A DNA stretch of 64,000 nt from Micromonospora sp. PLK6-60 (GCF_019890675.1 NZ_JAIOAA010000001.1:124001-188000); one strand, 5' to 3'. Positions 37,315-46,736 are shown, numbered from the stretch's first letter. Notes: a model not told the origin generated them from the sequence alone. Program-made: numbers and translations.

Positions 37315-38178
37315 TCAGCTCCGCAGGTTCAGGCGGTCGCCGAGCCAGGCCAGCCGGTCGTCGCGGACCCGGGCGGCGCCGAGGTCGTGCTCCTCCGCCG
37401 GGTAGAGCGACACCCGGGCCTGGGGCGCGGCCGCCGCGAACGCGGCGCGGACGTCCGGGCCGACGTACCGGTCCGCCCCGGCGAACTGGAGGTACGCGCC
37501 GGCGCCGAGCCGGCCCACCAGGTCCACCGGGTCGAGCCCGGCGTACACCGACCGGTAGGCGTCACGCTGGTCCGCGGGCAGACCGAGCCAGTACTTGTCG
37601 AACCAGTTCGCCCAGGTGGCGTCGGGTGCGAGGAGCACCGCGGCGCGCAGTCCGGGCTCGCTGCCGGCGAGGTCGACGGCGTACATCGCGCCGTAGTCGT
37701 GGCCGACCACGGCGGTGCGGGCGCGGTCGACGCCGGGCTCGGCGAGCAGCCGCCGGTAGGCCTGGCGTACCGCCGTGAGCTGGGCGGTGACCGCGGCCCG
37801 GTCCCGCTCGTCGCCCACCGGGTCGCCGGCCCACGGGAAGGTGAGCTGGGGCAGCACGGAGACCACCCCGCGCCCGGCCAGCGCGGTGGCCTCGGCGAGG
37901 AACTGGGTGCGGTCCTGGTTGGCCCGGCCCGGGTCGAACCAGTGCAGGTCCAGCACGCCGGCCAGCCCGCCGTCCGGGCGCTGCGGGCGCACCAGCCAGG
38001 CCCGGACGGCCGGCTGGCCGGCCACCGGGATCTCGATGTCGCGGACCAGCACGGCGTCCGCGTGGCCGGCCCTGGCGGCCTCGGCAGGCGCCTCCGCCCG
38101 CGCGCCGCCGACGCCGACGAGGGCGCCGCTGAGCAGCAGTACGGCCGAGGAGACGACCACGGACAAGCGTCGCACCAC
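37315..38178 (-). CDS. Secreted dienelactone-hydrolase-like protein with Asp in the nucleophile position
   Basis: A 287-residue alpha/beta-fold protein with a signal peptide ending GGARAEA. GGAGG lies three bases before GTG 38178 and six before the next GTG at 38175; either may start. The nucleophile elbow reads VVGHDYGAMY, with Asp where most esterases have Ser; GHDxG is the form used by haloalkane dehalogenases and epoxide hydrolases. Overall layout (LDLHWFDPG early, AGADRYVGPDV then EEHDLG late) is nearer dienelactone hydrolases. The reaction is unclear. Divergent from the CGNR regulator with an AT-rich likely operator between. Confidence 0.75.
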   Translation of the reverse strand: MVRRLSVVVSSAVLLLSGALVGVGGARAEAPAEAARAGHADAVLVRDIEIPVAGQPAVRAWLVRPQRPDGGLAGVLDLHWFDPGRANQDRTQFLAEATALAGRGVVSVLPQLTFPWAGDPVGDERDRAAVTAQLTAVRQAYRRLLAEPGVDRARTAVVGHDYGAMYAVDLAGSEPGLRAAVLLAPDATWANWFDKYWLGLPADQRDAYRSVYAGLDPVDLVGRLGAGAYLQFAGADRYVGPDVRAAFAAAAPQARVSLYPAEEHDLGAARVRDDRLAWLGDRLNLRS

Positions 38179-38190
38179 ATACCTCCATAG

Positions 38191-38213
38191 GTTTTTAAAC
38201 GTGTTTTACAACT
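38191..38213. promoter_or_regulatory. AT-rich operator candidate between hydrolase and CGNR regulator
   Basis: A 23-base AT-rich patch, unusual in this DNA, contains GTTTTTAAAC and TAAACGTGTTTTA with AAAC/GTTT half sites two bases apart. A TAGGAT at 38222 could be a rightward -10. Its location between divergent genes suggests autoregulation by the CGNR protein. Confidence 0.35.
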
Positions 38214-38293
38214 GACGACGCTAGGATGGCGGAGGGCGATCGGTCAAGGCGGGAGGCGGACGTGTCGGCAACCGGACGGCGGGCGGGGCACGG

Positions 38294-38842
38294 ATGAGCG
38301 CGGTGCCACCCCTGGAGCCCGAGCTGCGGCTGGCCGTCGCGCTGCTGCACAGCTACTGGACCCTCCAGGAACCGGCCGACCAGCTGTCGGTGGCCCGGCT
38401 CCGGGCCGCCGGCCGGGAGCTCGGCCTCGCCACGGCCACCGACGCACTCGGCGAGGCGGACCTGCCCGCGCTGCGCGCGCTGCGGGAGCGGCTCTACGAG
38501 GTCTTCGCCGCCCCCGACCCGGCCGCGCGGGTGGTGACCCTCAACGGGGTGCTGGCGGGGGTCAGCGCCGGGACGGCGGTCGAACCGGCGCCGGACGGCA
38601 CGCTGCGGCTGGGCCCGCTCCCCCGCCCGGACCCGGTCGGGCCGTTCGCCGCACTGGTCACCGGGGCCCTCGCCCGGGCGGCGGTGACCGGTGGGGCGGA
38701 GCGGTTCGGGGTGTGCGCCGCCGACCCGTGCCGGGCGCCCTACCTGGACCGGACCCGGGCCGGCCGGCAGCGGTACTGCTGCGAGCTGTGCAACAACCGG
38801 GCTGCCGCGGCGGCGTACCGGAGCCGGTCCCGGCGCGGCTGA
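38294..38842 (+). CDS. CGNR zinc-finger (ABATE) transcriptional regulator
   Basis: A 182-residue protein with an N-terminal ABATE-type stress-response domain. The C-terminal CGNR zinc finger reads CAADPC, then RYCCELCNNRAAAAAYRSR; the CGNR tetrad is CNNR here. Regulators of this family bind DNA and often control a neighbouring gene. It is divergent from the secreted hydrolase, the obvious target. ATG at 38294; the upstream GGGGCACGG is a modest ribosome binding site. Confidence 0.85.
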   Translation: MSAVPPLEPELRLAVALLHSYWTLQEPADQLSVARLRAAGRELGLATATDALGEADLPALRALRERLYEVFAAPDPAARVVTLNGVLAGVSAGTAVEPAPDGTLRLGPLPRPDPVGPFAALVTGALARAAVTGGAERFGVCAADPCRAPYLDRTRAGRQRYCCELCNNRAAAAAYRSRSRRG

Positions 38843-38902
38843 GCCGGCGCCCCCGCCGCAGGCCCGGACCGCAGGCCCGGCGGAGCCGGCACCACGGCCG
38901 GC

Positions 38903-38936
38903 GTCCCCGCGCCCCGGTGGCCCGGAGCGCGGGGAC
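38903..38936. terminator. Hairpin terminator between convergent genes
   Basis: GTCCCCGCGC (38903-38912) pairs perfectly with GCGCGGGGAC (38927-38936) across a 14-base loop, between the CGNR regulator and the DUF5995 gene. Confidence 0.6.
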
Positions 38937-38948
38937 CCCCCGTCCCGG

Positions 38949-39719
38949 CTACTGCAGGAACGCCCCGAGGGGCGAGAGCAGCAGCCGGCCGAGCGCCGCG
39001 GCGTTGTCGTCCAGCCGCGTGCGCTCACACTCGCGGGCGTGCGGATCGTGCCGGCACCGCCAGATCTTCTGGGCGTTGCGCCAGGCCACGTTCCGGGTGT
39101 ATTCCACCAGTTCGCCCTGGTACCAGTCGTCGATGTCGCCGTTCAGCATGTCGATCATGAGCTGCCAGTTGTCCAGGTAGCCCCGGCGCAGCTCCGGGAT
39201 ACGCTCGGCGAAGATGCTGTTGATCTCGAGGTAGTCGCGGTGCTGGTCGCTGTCGTCCACCGGCTCGGACTCGAGGCTGTCGAACGTGGTGACCAGCGCG
39301 AACGGCAGATCGAAGTTGATGTGCGCGTTGACCCCCGCGGCGGCCGACGGCAGCGGCCGGGCGTCCGGCCCGCGCATCCGCTTGAACAGGCAGGACCACG
39401 CGCGCGGGGTGTTCGGGCTGGACTCGGTCCAGTAGCGCAGCGCGTCGAAGTAGCGGGCGGCGAACTCGACGTCCAGCCGGGCCAGGAAGACCGGATCGGC
39501 GAACCGGTCGTCGTAGAGGCCGTCCAGGACGGTGCTGGTGATGACCAGATAGAGCTGGTTGAAGTCGGCCAACGGACAGCTGCGCTCCAGCGGCGGCAGC
39601 CGGACCAGCATGTCCTGGAGCTTGGTCAGGTGGTCGACCACGGCCGGCACGTCGGCCGGATGGTCGGCGAGCAGTCCCACGATGTCCTGCTGGATCGGAC
39701 CCCACACCGGCTCGCCCAT
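38949..39719 (-). CDS. DUF5995 family protein
   Basis: A 256-residue soluble, helical protein. I chose ATG 39719, which has GGAGG five bases upstream; a GTG at 39731 is in frame. The conserved-looking core includes NAHINFDLPFAL and VNRxxxD-like segments rich in Asp/His, consistent with the uncharacterised DUF5995 family. No catalytic assignment is justified. It lies upstream of no other gene in the same direction and downstream of the LAL regulator. Confidence 0.65.
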   Translation of the reverse strand: MGEPVWGPIQQDIVGLLADHPADVPAVVDHLTKLQDMLVRLPPLERSCPLADFNQLYLVITSTVLDGLYDDRFADPVFLARLDVEFAARYFDALRYWTESSPNTPRAWSCLFKRMRGPDARPLPSAAAGVNAHINFDLPFALVTTFDSLESEPVDDSDQHRDYLEINSIFAERIPELRRGYLDNWQLMIDMLNGDIDDWYQGELVEYTRNVAWRNAQKIWRCRHDPHARECERTRLDDNAAALGRLLLSPLGAFLQ

Positions 39720-39842
39720 GACCACCTCCACAGTGTCCGAGGCACCCCCGTGCCGCCCGGCAACTGGGGACAGCCTGTCAGCCGGCGGCGGACCGGCGAA
39801 TCAGTAGATCGACGTATTGGGCGTGACCGGCCGACGTAGTCG

Positions 39843-42764
39843 TCAATCCGACCCGTTGCGCAGGAAGATGGCGCTGGCCTGGACCCGGGTGCGCACCTGG
39901 AGCTTGTCGAAGATGTGCGACACGTGCACGCCGATGGTCCGCTCGCTGATGAACAACCGCTGCCCGATCTCCCGGTTGGTGAGGCCCTCCGCGACCGCGG
40001 CGAGCACCTCCCGCTCCCGGGCGGTCAGCGTGGCCAGCTCGTCGCCGGCCGGCTGGGCGGGGGCGGGCCGCGGGCGGGGCGCGACGTGACGACGCTCGGT
40101 GGGCCGCTCCTCCAACGTCACCCGGGCCCGACCCGCCAGGGTACGGATCTCCGAGCTGAGCGGCTCCGCCCCGAGCGCCTGCGCCATCCCGTACGCCTGC
40201 CGGAGCAGCTTGCCCGCGGTCGCCACCCGGCTGCGCCGGGCCAGCAGCGCCTCGGCCTGCCGCAGTCGCGAGTACGCCGCCGGGTACGGATGCTGCCGCC
40301 GGTCCCACTCGGCGACCGAGCGGCCCCACAGCTCCGGGTCGCCCCGGCCGTCGAGCCGGCTCACCTCCGCGTCGCACAGCGCCAGGAAGCCGTCCACCAC
40401 GTAGCGCACCGGCCGGGCGGCTTGTTCGCCCTTGCCGGCGACCCGGGCGGCCACCTCGCGCAGCCGGCGCACCGCCCGTTCGTCGACCGCGACGGTGCGG
40501 CTGGCGTGCGCCTCGGCCTCCGCGCGCAGCCCGTGCCAGGCCAGCGTGGCCAGCACGATGACGTCGTCGGAGCGGCTCTCGGTGAGACCCCGCTGCACCG
40601 CCTGCCGGGCCAGGTCGTGCCGGCCCTCCCACATCGCCAGGCCGGCCCGCAGGATCAGCATCGGCAGCACGTGCCGGGCGCCGCCGCCGGCGAGCATGGT
40701 CGCCACGGCGTCCAGGTCCCGGTCGGACGCCTCGATGTCGCCGTAGCCGACGGAGAGCCGGCAGCGGGCGAGCAGCAGCTCCACCGCATCGGCGCCGGAC
40801 GGCCGGTGCCGCAGCGCCGCGGCGACCACCTTCTCCGCCTCGGCCCACTGCCCGACCCGGAACAGCCCGTTGGTGGCGATGGCCAGCAGCCGCGTCTCGT
40901 AGGTGCGGCCCAGCCCCAGCTCGGCGACCCGCTCGGCGCCGCGCCGGGCCACCACCACCCCCTCCTCGAGGATGTTCAGCGGGCCGGTCAGCAGCTCCGC
41001 CAGGTGCAGGTACGCGCAGGCCACGTCCTCCGGCCGGCCGGCGGACTCGGCGGTCTCCAGCGCCTCCCGGACGACGGCCAGCCCGCCGTCGGGATCCTCC
41101 AGGTATGCCTGGCTGAAGCCCAGCGCGGCGCTGGCCAGCACCACCTCGGAGGTGCAGCCCTCGGCCCCGGCGGCCAGCTCCAGCGCCTCCCGGGCCTGCT
41201 CGCCGGCGTCGGCGTACCGGCCGAGGTGCAGCAGCAGCTCGGCCGGGTGGGCGGCGGCGGTGACCCGCTCCCGCGCGGTGCAGTCGGCCGCCGCGAGAGC
41301 CAGCCGGTACTCCGCCTCGGCGGGCGCGGACCGGCCGGCGGCGGCCAGGTAGCGGGCCCGGCGGATGTGCAGGGCGCAGGTGGCCGGCGCGCCCGACACC
41401 CGCGCCAGCTCCTCCAGCAGCTCCAGCGCCCGGGCGTGCTCCCCGCACTGGTGGGCCGTCTCGGCGGCCCGCTCCAGCAGCTCGACACCGTCCACACCGG
41501 ACGCCGGGCCGGTCACCGCGGCGGCCAGCTCCCGGGCGGTCGACCAGTGCCGGTGCGCCTCGGCGAAGCCGTGCAGCCGCTCGGCCTCCCGGGCGGCCGC
41601 CACGGCGGCGGGCAGGGCCCGGGCCGGTTCGCCGGCCAGCCGCCAGTGGTGTGCCAGCCGGGCCTGGTGCAGCTCGGCCGGCGCCGCGGTGAGCGCCTCG
41701 GCGTACCGGCGGTGCAGGGCGGCGCGTTCGGCCGGCAGCAGCTCGTCGGCGAGCACCTCGGCGACCAGCCGGTGCCGCAGCCGGTAGCCGTCGTCGGCGC
41801 TTTCCAGCAGCCGGTGGGCGACGGCCGCGCGGACCGCCTCGATCAGTTCCTCCTCGGGCAGCCGCACCGCCCGGGCCAGCAGCCAGTGCTCGACCGGTTC
41901 CACCCCGGCGGCGACGGCGTGCATCACCGCGTGCGCCGGCTCCGGCAGCGCCTCCACCCGGGCCAGGAAGATCTCCCGCAGGGTGTCGGAGAGCCCGGCC
42001 CGGCCGTCGCGCACGTCCCGGGCGAGTTCCTCGACGACGAACGGGTTGCCGCCGCTGCGCCGCCAGATCAGCTCGGCCGCCTCCGGCGCCAACGGCCGGC
42101 CGACGATCGCGGTGGCGAGCCGGTCGGTGTCGGCGCGGTCCAGCGGCGCCAGGTCGAGCACCCGCACCGACCGCAGCCGGCGCAGCTCGGTCAGCACCCG
42201 GCGCAGCGGGTGGGCGCCCTGCAACGACTCGGTCCGCACCGCGGCGAGCACCGACAGTTGCAGGTCGCCGAGGCCGGCGAGCAGATAGAGCAGCAGCTGG
42301 CGGGTGCTTCGGTCGACCCACTGCAGGTCGTCCAGGACGAGCACCAGCGGGCGCCCCTCGGCGATCAGGCTCAGCCCGCGCGACACCCGTTCCAGCAGCG
42401 CGCCGGCGCCGTCCGGGCCGGCGCTCTCCTCGGTGAACACCTGGAGCAGCCCGCGCACCGTGGACGACGTGCGGGCCTGGGTGGCGGCCAGTTCCGCGTC
42501 GAAGCGCCGCAGCGCCTGGCGCAGCGGGTGCAGCGGAGAGGCGTCACCGATGTCCAGGCAGGACCCGGTGAGCACCAGGGCGCCCCCCGCGCGCAGCCCG
42601 TCGCCCACCTCGCGCAGCAGGCGGGACTTGCCCACCCCGCTCTCGCCGGTGAGGAAGACGGCCGCGGTGTGCCCGGGTGGGACGTCGTCGAGCAGCGCGG
42701 ACCGCAGCGTCGCCACCCGGTCGGCCCGGCCGACGAGGGGCGGGCTGTCCACGTCGCTGGCCAT
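39843..42764 (-). CDS. LAL-type LuxR family regulator, large
   Basis: A 973-residue regulator. The N-terminal ATPase has GESGVGKS (near residue 41) and LVLVLDDLQWVD. A long helical TPR-like middle follows, and the C-terminus is a LuxR HTH (LTAREREVLAAVAEGLTNREIGQRLFISERTIGVHVSHI). It shares the LAL layout with the 4598-7243 regulator but is a distinct sequence. It is divergent from the cyclase-AAA gene across 186 bp, suggesting shared control. Likely targets are unknown. Confidence 0.88.
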   Translation of the reverse strand: MASDVDSPPLVGRADRVATLRSALLDDVPPGHTAAVFLTGESGVGKSRLLREVGDGLRAGGALVLTGSCLDIGDASPLHPLRQALRRFDAELAATQARTSSTVRGLLQVFTEESAGPDGAGALLERVSRGLSLIAEGRPLVLVLDDLQWVDRSTRQLLLYLLAGLGDLQLSVLAAVRTESLQGAHPLRRVLTELRRLRSVRVLDLAPLDRADTDRLATAIVGRPLAPEAAELIWRRSGGNPFVVEELARDVRDGRAGLSDTLREIFLARVEALPEPAHAVMHAVAAGVEPVEHWLLARAVRLPEEELIEAVRAAVAHRLLESADDGYRLRHRLVAEVLADELLPAERAALHRRYAEALTAAPAELHQARLAHHWRLAGEPARALPAAVAAAREAERLHGFAEAHRHWSTARELAAAVTGPASGVDGVELLERAAETAHQCGEHARALELLEELARVSGAPATCALHIRRARYLAAAGRSAPAEAEYRLALAAADCTARERVTAAAHPAELLLHLGRYADAGEQAREALELAAGAEGCTSEVVLASAALGFSQAYLEDPDGGLAVVREALETAESAGRPEDVACAYLHLAELLTGPLNILEEGVVVARRGAERVAELGLGRTYETRLLAIATNGLFRVGQWAEAEKVVAAALRHRPSGADAVELLLARCRLSVGYGDIEASDRDLDAVATMLAGGGARHVLPMLILRAGLAMWEGRHDLARQAVQRGLTESRSDDVIVLATLAWHGLRAEAEAHASRTVAVDERAVRRLREVAARVAGKGEQAARPVRYVVDGFLALCDAEVSRLDGRGDPELWGRSVAEWDRRQHPYPAAYSRLRQAEALLARRSRVATAGKLLRQAYGMAQALGAEPLSSEIRTLAGRARVTLEERPTERRHVAPRPRPAPAQPAGDELATLTAREREVLAAVAEGLTNREIGQRLFISERTIGVHVSHIFDKLQVRTRVQASAIFLRNGSD

Positions 42765-42950
42765 GCAGGAAGCCTAGTCACAGGATCCGGTGGCGCTCTA
42801 CTGCCTTTCCGGCCCTGAGGTACCTCTCGCGTCGACATTGCGACTGAACGGTTGCGGGTGGCCGACATACGTCGTTCTGCAGATCCACCGTCGGCCCGGT
42901 GGTGAAACTCTGCGGAGGTCATCAGCCACCAGGGGGGTTAGGCAGGTGGG

Positions 42951-45002
42951 GTGCCAGTGTCCATTCTCGCGACCGGCCGGAAGCCGGGGACCACGACGTG
43001 CTGGCCGGCGCCGGAGGAACGGCGCACGGTCAGCGTGCTCTTCGCCGACATCGTCGGCTCGACCGGCCTGGTCGAACGGTTGGACCCGGAGGACGTCCGG
43101 GCTCTGCAACGGGACTACTTCGACACGGTGGCCGGGGTGCTGCGCCGGTGGGGCGGCACGGTCGAGAAGTACGTCGGGGACGCGGTCATGGCGCTGTTCG
43201 GCGCCGGGAACTCCGACGGGTTCGACGCCTACCGGGCGGTGCGGGCCGGGCTGGAGATCCAGCGGGCGCTGGACCGGCGGCCGCTGACCGGCGCGACGGC
43301 GGTGCGGATCCGGGTCGGCGTCGCCACCGGCGAGGTGCTGGTGGACGTCCCGGCCGCCCGCGACGGCGCGCACGGCGTCGCCAGCGGCGCGGTGATCACC
43401 ACCGCGGCCCGCCTACAGGAGTACGCGCCCCCCGGCGCGGTGGCGCTCTGCGCGGCCACCCACCGCGCCACCGTCGGCCTGGTCGAGCAGCGGCCGCTGG
43501 CGTCGATGGCGGTCGCCGGCAAGGCGCTGCCGCTGGACGTGTGGCGGGCGGTCCGCCCGGTCTCCCCGCATGCCGACCGGCACCCCGGACCGCTGGTGGG
43601 GCGACGCCGGGAACTCGCCACCGCGAGCGACGAGGTCGTCGAGGCGGTCCGGCACCGCCGGCCCCGCTGGGTGGCGCTGGCCGGTCCGACGGGCAGCGGG
43701 CGCAGCCGGCTGCTGCACGAGCTGATCCGCGCGGTGTCGACGGTGGACGGTGCGCCGGTCCGCTGGTGCGTGACGCGGTGTCCGCCGTACCCGGGGGAGG
43801 CGGCGCCGCTGGCCGACCTGGTCCGCCGGTTCGCCGGGATCGGCGAGCACGACCCCGGACCGGTCGTCCACCGGCGGTTGGCCGCCGCGCTCGACGGCCT
43901 GCTGCCGCTCGACACGGCGGTGCCCGCGCTGGTCGACCTGCTGGCCGGGGCGGCCCGGGGGGCGGACGTGTGGCGGCAGGCCCTGCTGGCACTGGCGGCC
44001 CGGCAGCCGGTGGTGGTCGCCGTGGACGACCTGGACCGGGCGGCCCCGTCGCTGGGCCGCTTCCTGCGGATCCTGCTCGCCGAGGCCAGCCTGCGGAAGC
44101 TGCCGCTGGTGGTGGTGACCACGCACGGGCCCGGCCGCGCCGACCCGGTGCCCGGCGGTGAGCGGGTCCGGCGGGTGCCGCTGCCCGCCCTGGGCGCCGT
44201 GGACACCGGGCGCCTGCTGCGGCACCTGCTCGACCGGGCCGGCCGGCCGGCGGCGCTGGCCCGGGTGCTGCTGCCGCTGGTGGGGGGCAACCCGGGCATC
44301 GCGGCGGCCTACGTGCGGGCGCTCGACGAGGCGGGCACGGCGTCCGCGCCGACCGTGCCCGATCAGGTACGCCGGATCGCCGACGCCCGGCTGGACCGGC
44401 TCGACGGCGAGCAGCGGGCCGTGCTCGCCGCGGCGGCGGCGCTCGGTGCCGGGATCACCGCCGGCGCGGTGGAGCGGCTGCTCGGCTGGGCGGCCGGGCG
44501 GGCCGGCCGGGCGCTACGGCATCTGGTGGCGGGCGGGCTGCTGCGGCGGTGCCGGGGGGTCGGCTACCTGCTCACCGAACCGGTGCTGGCCCGGGTGGCC
44601 CACGGGCGGCTGCCCCGCGCCGCCCGGGCGGAGCTGGCCCGGCGGGCGGACCGCCGGTCGCCCGCGCCGGTCTCCCTCCCGCCGCGTTCGCGCCCCGACC
44701 TGGTCGAGGGTGACCGGGTGGGGCTGCTCGACGGCGGCCCGAGCGGTGGACCCGCCGGGGCCGTACCGGACCGGCCCGGTCTGCGGGACGAGCCCGTCGC
44801 CGCCGCGCCGGACCGGTCCGGCGCGGGCGCCCCCGCCGCCCCGGGCAGCCGGCGGGTCCCGTGGCCGGTCATCGACCGCTGGCCGCCCGGCCCGGAGGAA
44901 CACCACGGGCCGCTGCGGGCCGGAGCCGACCGCCCGGCGGTGGCCTCGGCCTCGGGGCGGGCGAACCGCGACGCCCGGGCCGCGCCGCCGGTCGCGGCGT
45001 GA
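42951..45002 (+). CDS. Adenylate/guanylate cyclase domain fused to AAA ATPase-like region
   Basis: A 683-residue signalling protein. Residues about 25-200 form a class III nucleotide cyclase with both metal Asp residues (Asp33 in FADIVGST, Asp77 in YVGDAVMALFG). A P-loop region follows with GPTGSGRS (245-252), where the normal Lys is Arg251, and VVVAVDDLDRA as Walker B. The C-terminal 110 residues are disordered and Pro/Arg-rich. The product is cAMP or cGMP; ATP binding by the second domain may be weakened. The GTG at 42951 has AGGTGG nearby. A 17-bp tandem repeat runs across its stop. Confidence 0.85.
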   Translation: MPVSILATGRKPGTTTCWPAPEERRTVSVLFADIVGSTGLVERLDPEDVRALQRDYFDTVAGVLRRWGGTVEKYVGDAVMALFGAGNSDGFDAYRAVRAGLEIQRALDRRPLTGATAVRIRVGVATGEVLVDVPAARDGAHGVASGAVITTAARLQEYAPPGAVALCAATHRATVGLVEQRPLASMAVAGKALPLDVWRAVRPVSPHADRHPGPLVGRRRELATASDEVVEAVRHRRPRWVALAGPTGSGRSRLLHELIRAVSTVDGAPVRWCVTRCPPYPGEAAPLADLVRRFAGIGEHDPGPVVHRRLAAALDGLLPLDTAVPALVDLLAGAARGADVWRQALLALAARQPVVVAVDDLDRAAPSLGRFLRILLAEASLRKLPLVVVTTHGPGRADPVPGGERVRRVPLPALGAVDTGRLLRHLLDRAGRPAALARVLLPLVGGNPGIAAAYVRALDEAGTASAPTVPDQVRRIADARLDRLDGEQRAVLAAAAALGAGITAGAVERLLGWAAGRAGRALRHLVAGGLLRRCRGVGYLLTEPVLARVAHGRLPRAARAELARRADRRSPAPVSLPPRSRPDLVEGDRVGLLDGGPSGGPAGAVPDRPGLRDEPVAAAPDRSGAGAPAAPGSRRVPWPVIDRWPPGPEEHHGPLRAGADRPAVASASGRANRDARAAPPVAA

Positions 45003-45155
45003 CGCCGGTCGCGGCGTGACGCCGGTCGCGGCGTGACGCCGGTCGCGGCGTAGACACCCGCGACGAGCGGCCCGCCGCGCGGCCCGCGACGCCCGGGCCA
45101 CGCCGGCCGTCGCGGCGTGACCGCCGGCGGTGCGGACACCCGCGACGAGCGGCCC
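44986..45155. repeat. 17-bp tandem repeat across the cyclase stop, with a larger imperfect duplication
   Basis: CGCCGGTCGCGGCGTGA is repeated at 44986, 45003 and 45020, with a variant fourth copy at 45037-45053. The first copy contains the cyclase-AAA stop codon. A wider duplication links 44969-45073 to 45087-45155, including an exact 21-bp match (45053-45073 and 45135-45155). The 45003-45169 gap has no gene. Confidence 0.8.
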
Positions 45156-45169
45156 CCGCGCCGCCCGGC

Positions 45170-46279
45170 TCAGCGCACCGACTCGAGCCGGGCGACCAGC
45201 GCGGCCGGCGGCGGCATGGCCGCGATCTCCCGGCTCACCTGTCCGGCGGCGTCCGCCAGGGCGGCGTCGGTGACCAGCCTGGTCAGGTCGGGCGCGGTGA
45301 TCTTCCGAGCCGGCACGGCGATGCCCGCGCCCCGGTCGGCCACCAGCGTCGCGTTGTACCGTCGGTCGCCCGCGCCGACCGTGGCCAGCTGCGGGACGCC
45401 GGCGACCAGCGCGGCGAGGACGCTGCCCGCCCCGCCGTGGTGCACCAGCGCCGCCCCGGCCGACAGCGCCGCCGGCAGCGGGATCCAGTCCACCGTGCGG
45501 ACGTTGGGGGGCAGGGCCGACGCGGACATCCGCCGGTCGGGCCGGACCAGGACGAACTCGGCGTCCACCGCCGAGGCCGCGGCGACCACCGCCGCCATCG
45601 GCCCGGCGCTGCCGGGGCCGGTGACGGTGCTGCGGCTGACCAGCACCCGCGGCCGCGGGCCCGGCTCCCGCAACCAGTCGGGCAGCTCGCCCGCGCCGAC
45701 GTACGCGTCGTAGCGCATCGGCCAGCCGTCCTGCGCGATCAGGCTGGGCGGGCTCACCGCGATCGCGGCGGCCGGCGGCCCGATGGCGTCGACGCGGTGC
45801 CGGCGCAGCGCGTCGGTGAGCCGTTCCGCGGTCACCCGGACCAGCTCGCGCCCGTCGAAGAGCGAGTTCTCGTGTCGTACGGCGGGGACCCCGACCCGGG
45901 CGGCGGCGAGCGCCCCGGCCACCGCGAACGGCTCGTGCAGCACGAGGTCGGGCGACCATTCCTCGGCGAGCGCGACCATGCCGTCGGCCAGCTCGTCGTT
46001 GACCTGCCCGAAGAGCAGCGCCGCGCCGCGGGTGCCCCCGGTGCCGGCCAGCTCGGCGCGGGCGATCAACGGATGCCGCACCATGACCCGGCGGGCGATC
46101 CGGCCGAAGTCGAACCGGGGCGCGACGTCGCGGACCGGGAGCGCGGCACGGGCCGCGCCGAGGCCGTCGGCCGCCGTGGCGACCAGCACCTCGTGCCCGG
46201 CGTCGCGCAGGGCGAGCGACAGCGGCAGCAGGGGAAGGACGTGACCGACGAGGGGCGCGGAGGCCACCAGCACACGCAT
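45170..46279 (-). CDS. GT1/MGT-type glycosyltransferase
   Basis: A 369-residue GT-B fold protein. The N-terminal acceptor lobe starts MRVLVASAPLVGHVLPLLPL, and the C-terminal donor lobe has VDWIPLPAALSAGAALVHHGGAGSVLAAL, the nucleotide-sugar binding motif of macrolide-type glycosyltransferases. It would transfer an NDP-sugar to a small molecule; the acceptor is unknown and no sugar-biosynthesis genes are nearby. It may be a drug-inactivating or natural-product tailoring enzyme. No partner gene on its strand except PaaI 45 bases upstream. Confidence 0.85.
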   Translation of the reverse strand: MRVLVASAPLVGHVLPLLPLSLALRDAGHEVLVATAADGLGAARAALPVRDVAPRFDFGRIARRVMVRHPLIARAELAGTGGTRGAALLFGQVNDELADGMVALAEEWSPDLVLHEPFAVAGALAAARVGVPAVRHENSLFDGRELVRVTAERLTDALRRHRVDAIGPPAAAIAVSPPSLIAQDGWPMRYDAYVGAGELPDWLREPGPRPRVLVSRSTVTGPGSAGPMAAVVAAASAVDAEFVLVRPDRRMSASALPPNVRTVDWIPLPAALSAGAALVHHGGAGSVLAALVAGVPQLATVGAGDRRYNATLVADRGAGIAVPARKITAPDLTRLVTDAALADAAGQVSREIAAMPPPAALVARLESVR

Positions 46280-46324
46280 GAGCGCGATGCTATGGCCCCG
46301 GTACGTTCCCCGGTGCCCCTGCCC

Positions 46325-46735
46325 TCAGCTCGTCCGGTCGGGCAGGCTGCGGCTGCGGCCCCGGAACTCGGCGACCACCTCGGCCCCGCGCCGGACGGTG
46401 ACGTCGTAGATGCCGCTGCGGCCGTACCGGGTGCGTTCGGTGGCGTGGGCCTCCAGCAGGTCGCCCTCGCGCACCGGGCGCAGGAAGGTGATCTCGCCGC
46501 CGGCGGCGACGGTGACCGGGCCGTGGCTGTTGCAGGCGAGCGCGAACGCCGTGTCGGCCAGCAGGAAGACGAAGCCGCCGTGCCCGATGGCGTGTCCGTT
46601 GAGCATCGCGGCGGTCACCCGCATCCGGGCGACGGCGGCCCCGTCGCCGGCCGAGACCAGCTCGATGCCGAGCCCCTTGGACGCCACGTCGGCGTCGAAC
46701 ATGTCGTGCGCGGCGGTCCGGCCGTCCCCGCTCAT
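46325..46735 (-). CDS. paaI: PaaI-type hotdog-fold thioesterase
   Basis: A 136-residue hotdog thioesterase with NGHAIGHGGFVFLLADTAFALACNS, the catalytic helix motif of PaaI enzymes, and the terminal strand AEFRGRSRSL. It hydrolyses aromatic acyl-CoA, in particular dead-end hydroxyphenylacetyl-CoA esters. The start lies one base from the paaK stop, so the two are co-translated. Confidence 0.88.
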   Translation of the reverse strand: MSGDGRTAAHDMFDADVASKGLGIELVSAGDGAAVARMRVTAAMLNGHAIGHGGFVFLLADTAFALACNSHGPVTVAAGGEITFLRPVREGDLLEAHATERTRYGRSGIYDVTVRRGAEVVAEFRGRSRSLPDRTS

Positions 46736-46736
46736 C

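Noticed and set aside
44986..45053. CRISPR array
   Set aside because: The repeats are head to tail without unique spacers and overlap a coding region; no cas genes are present.
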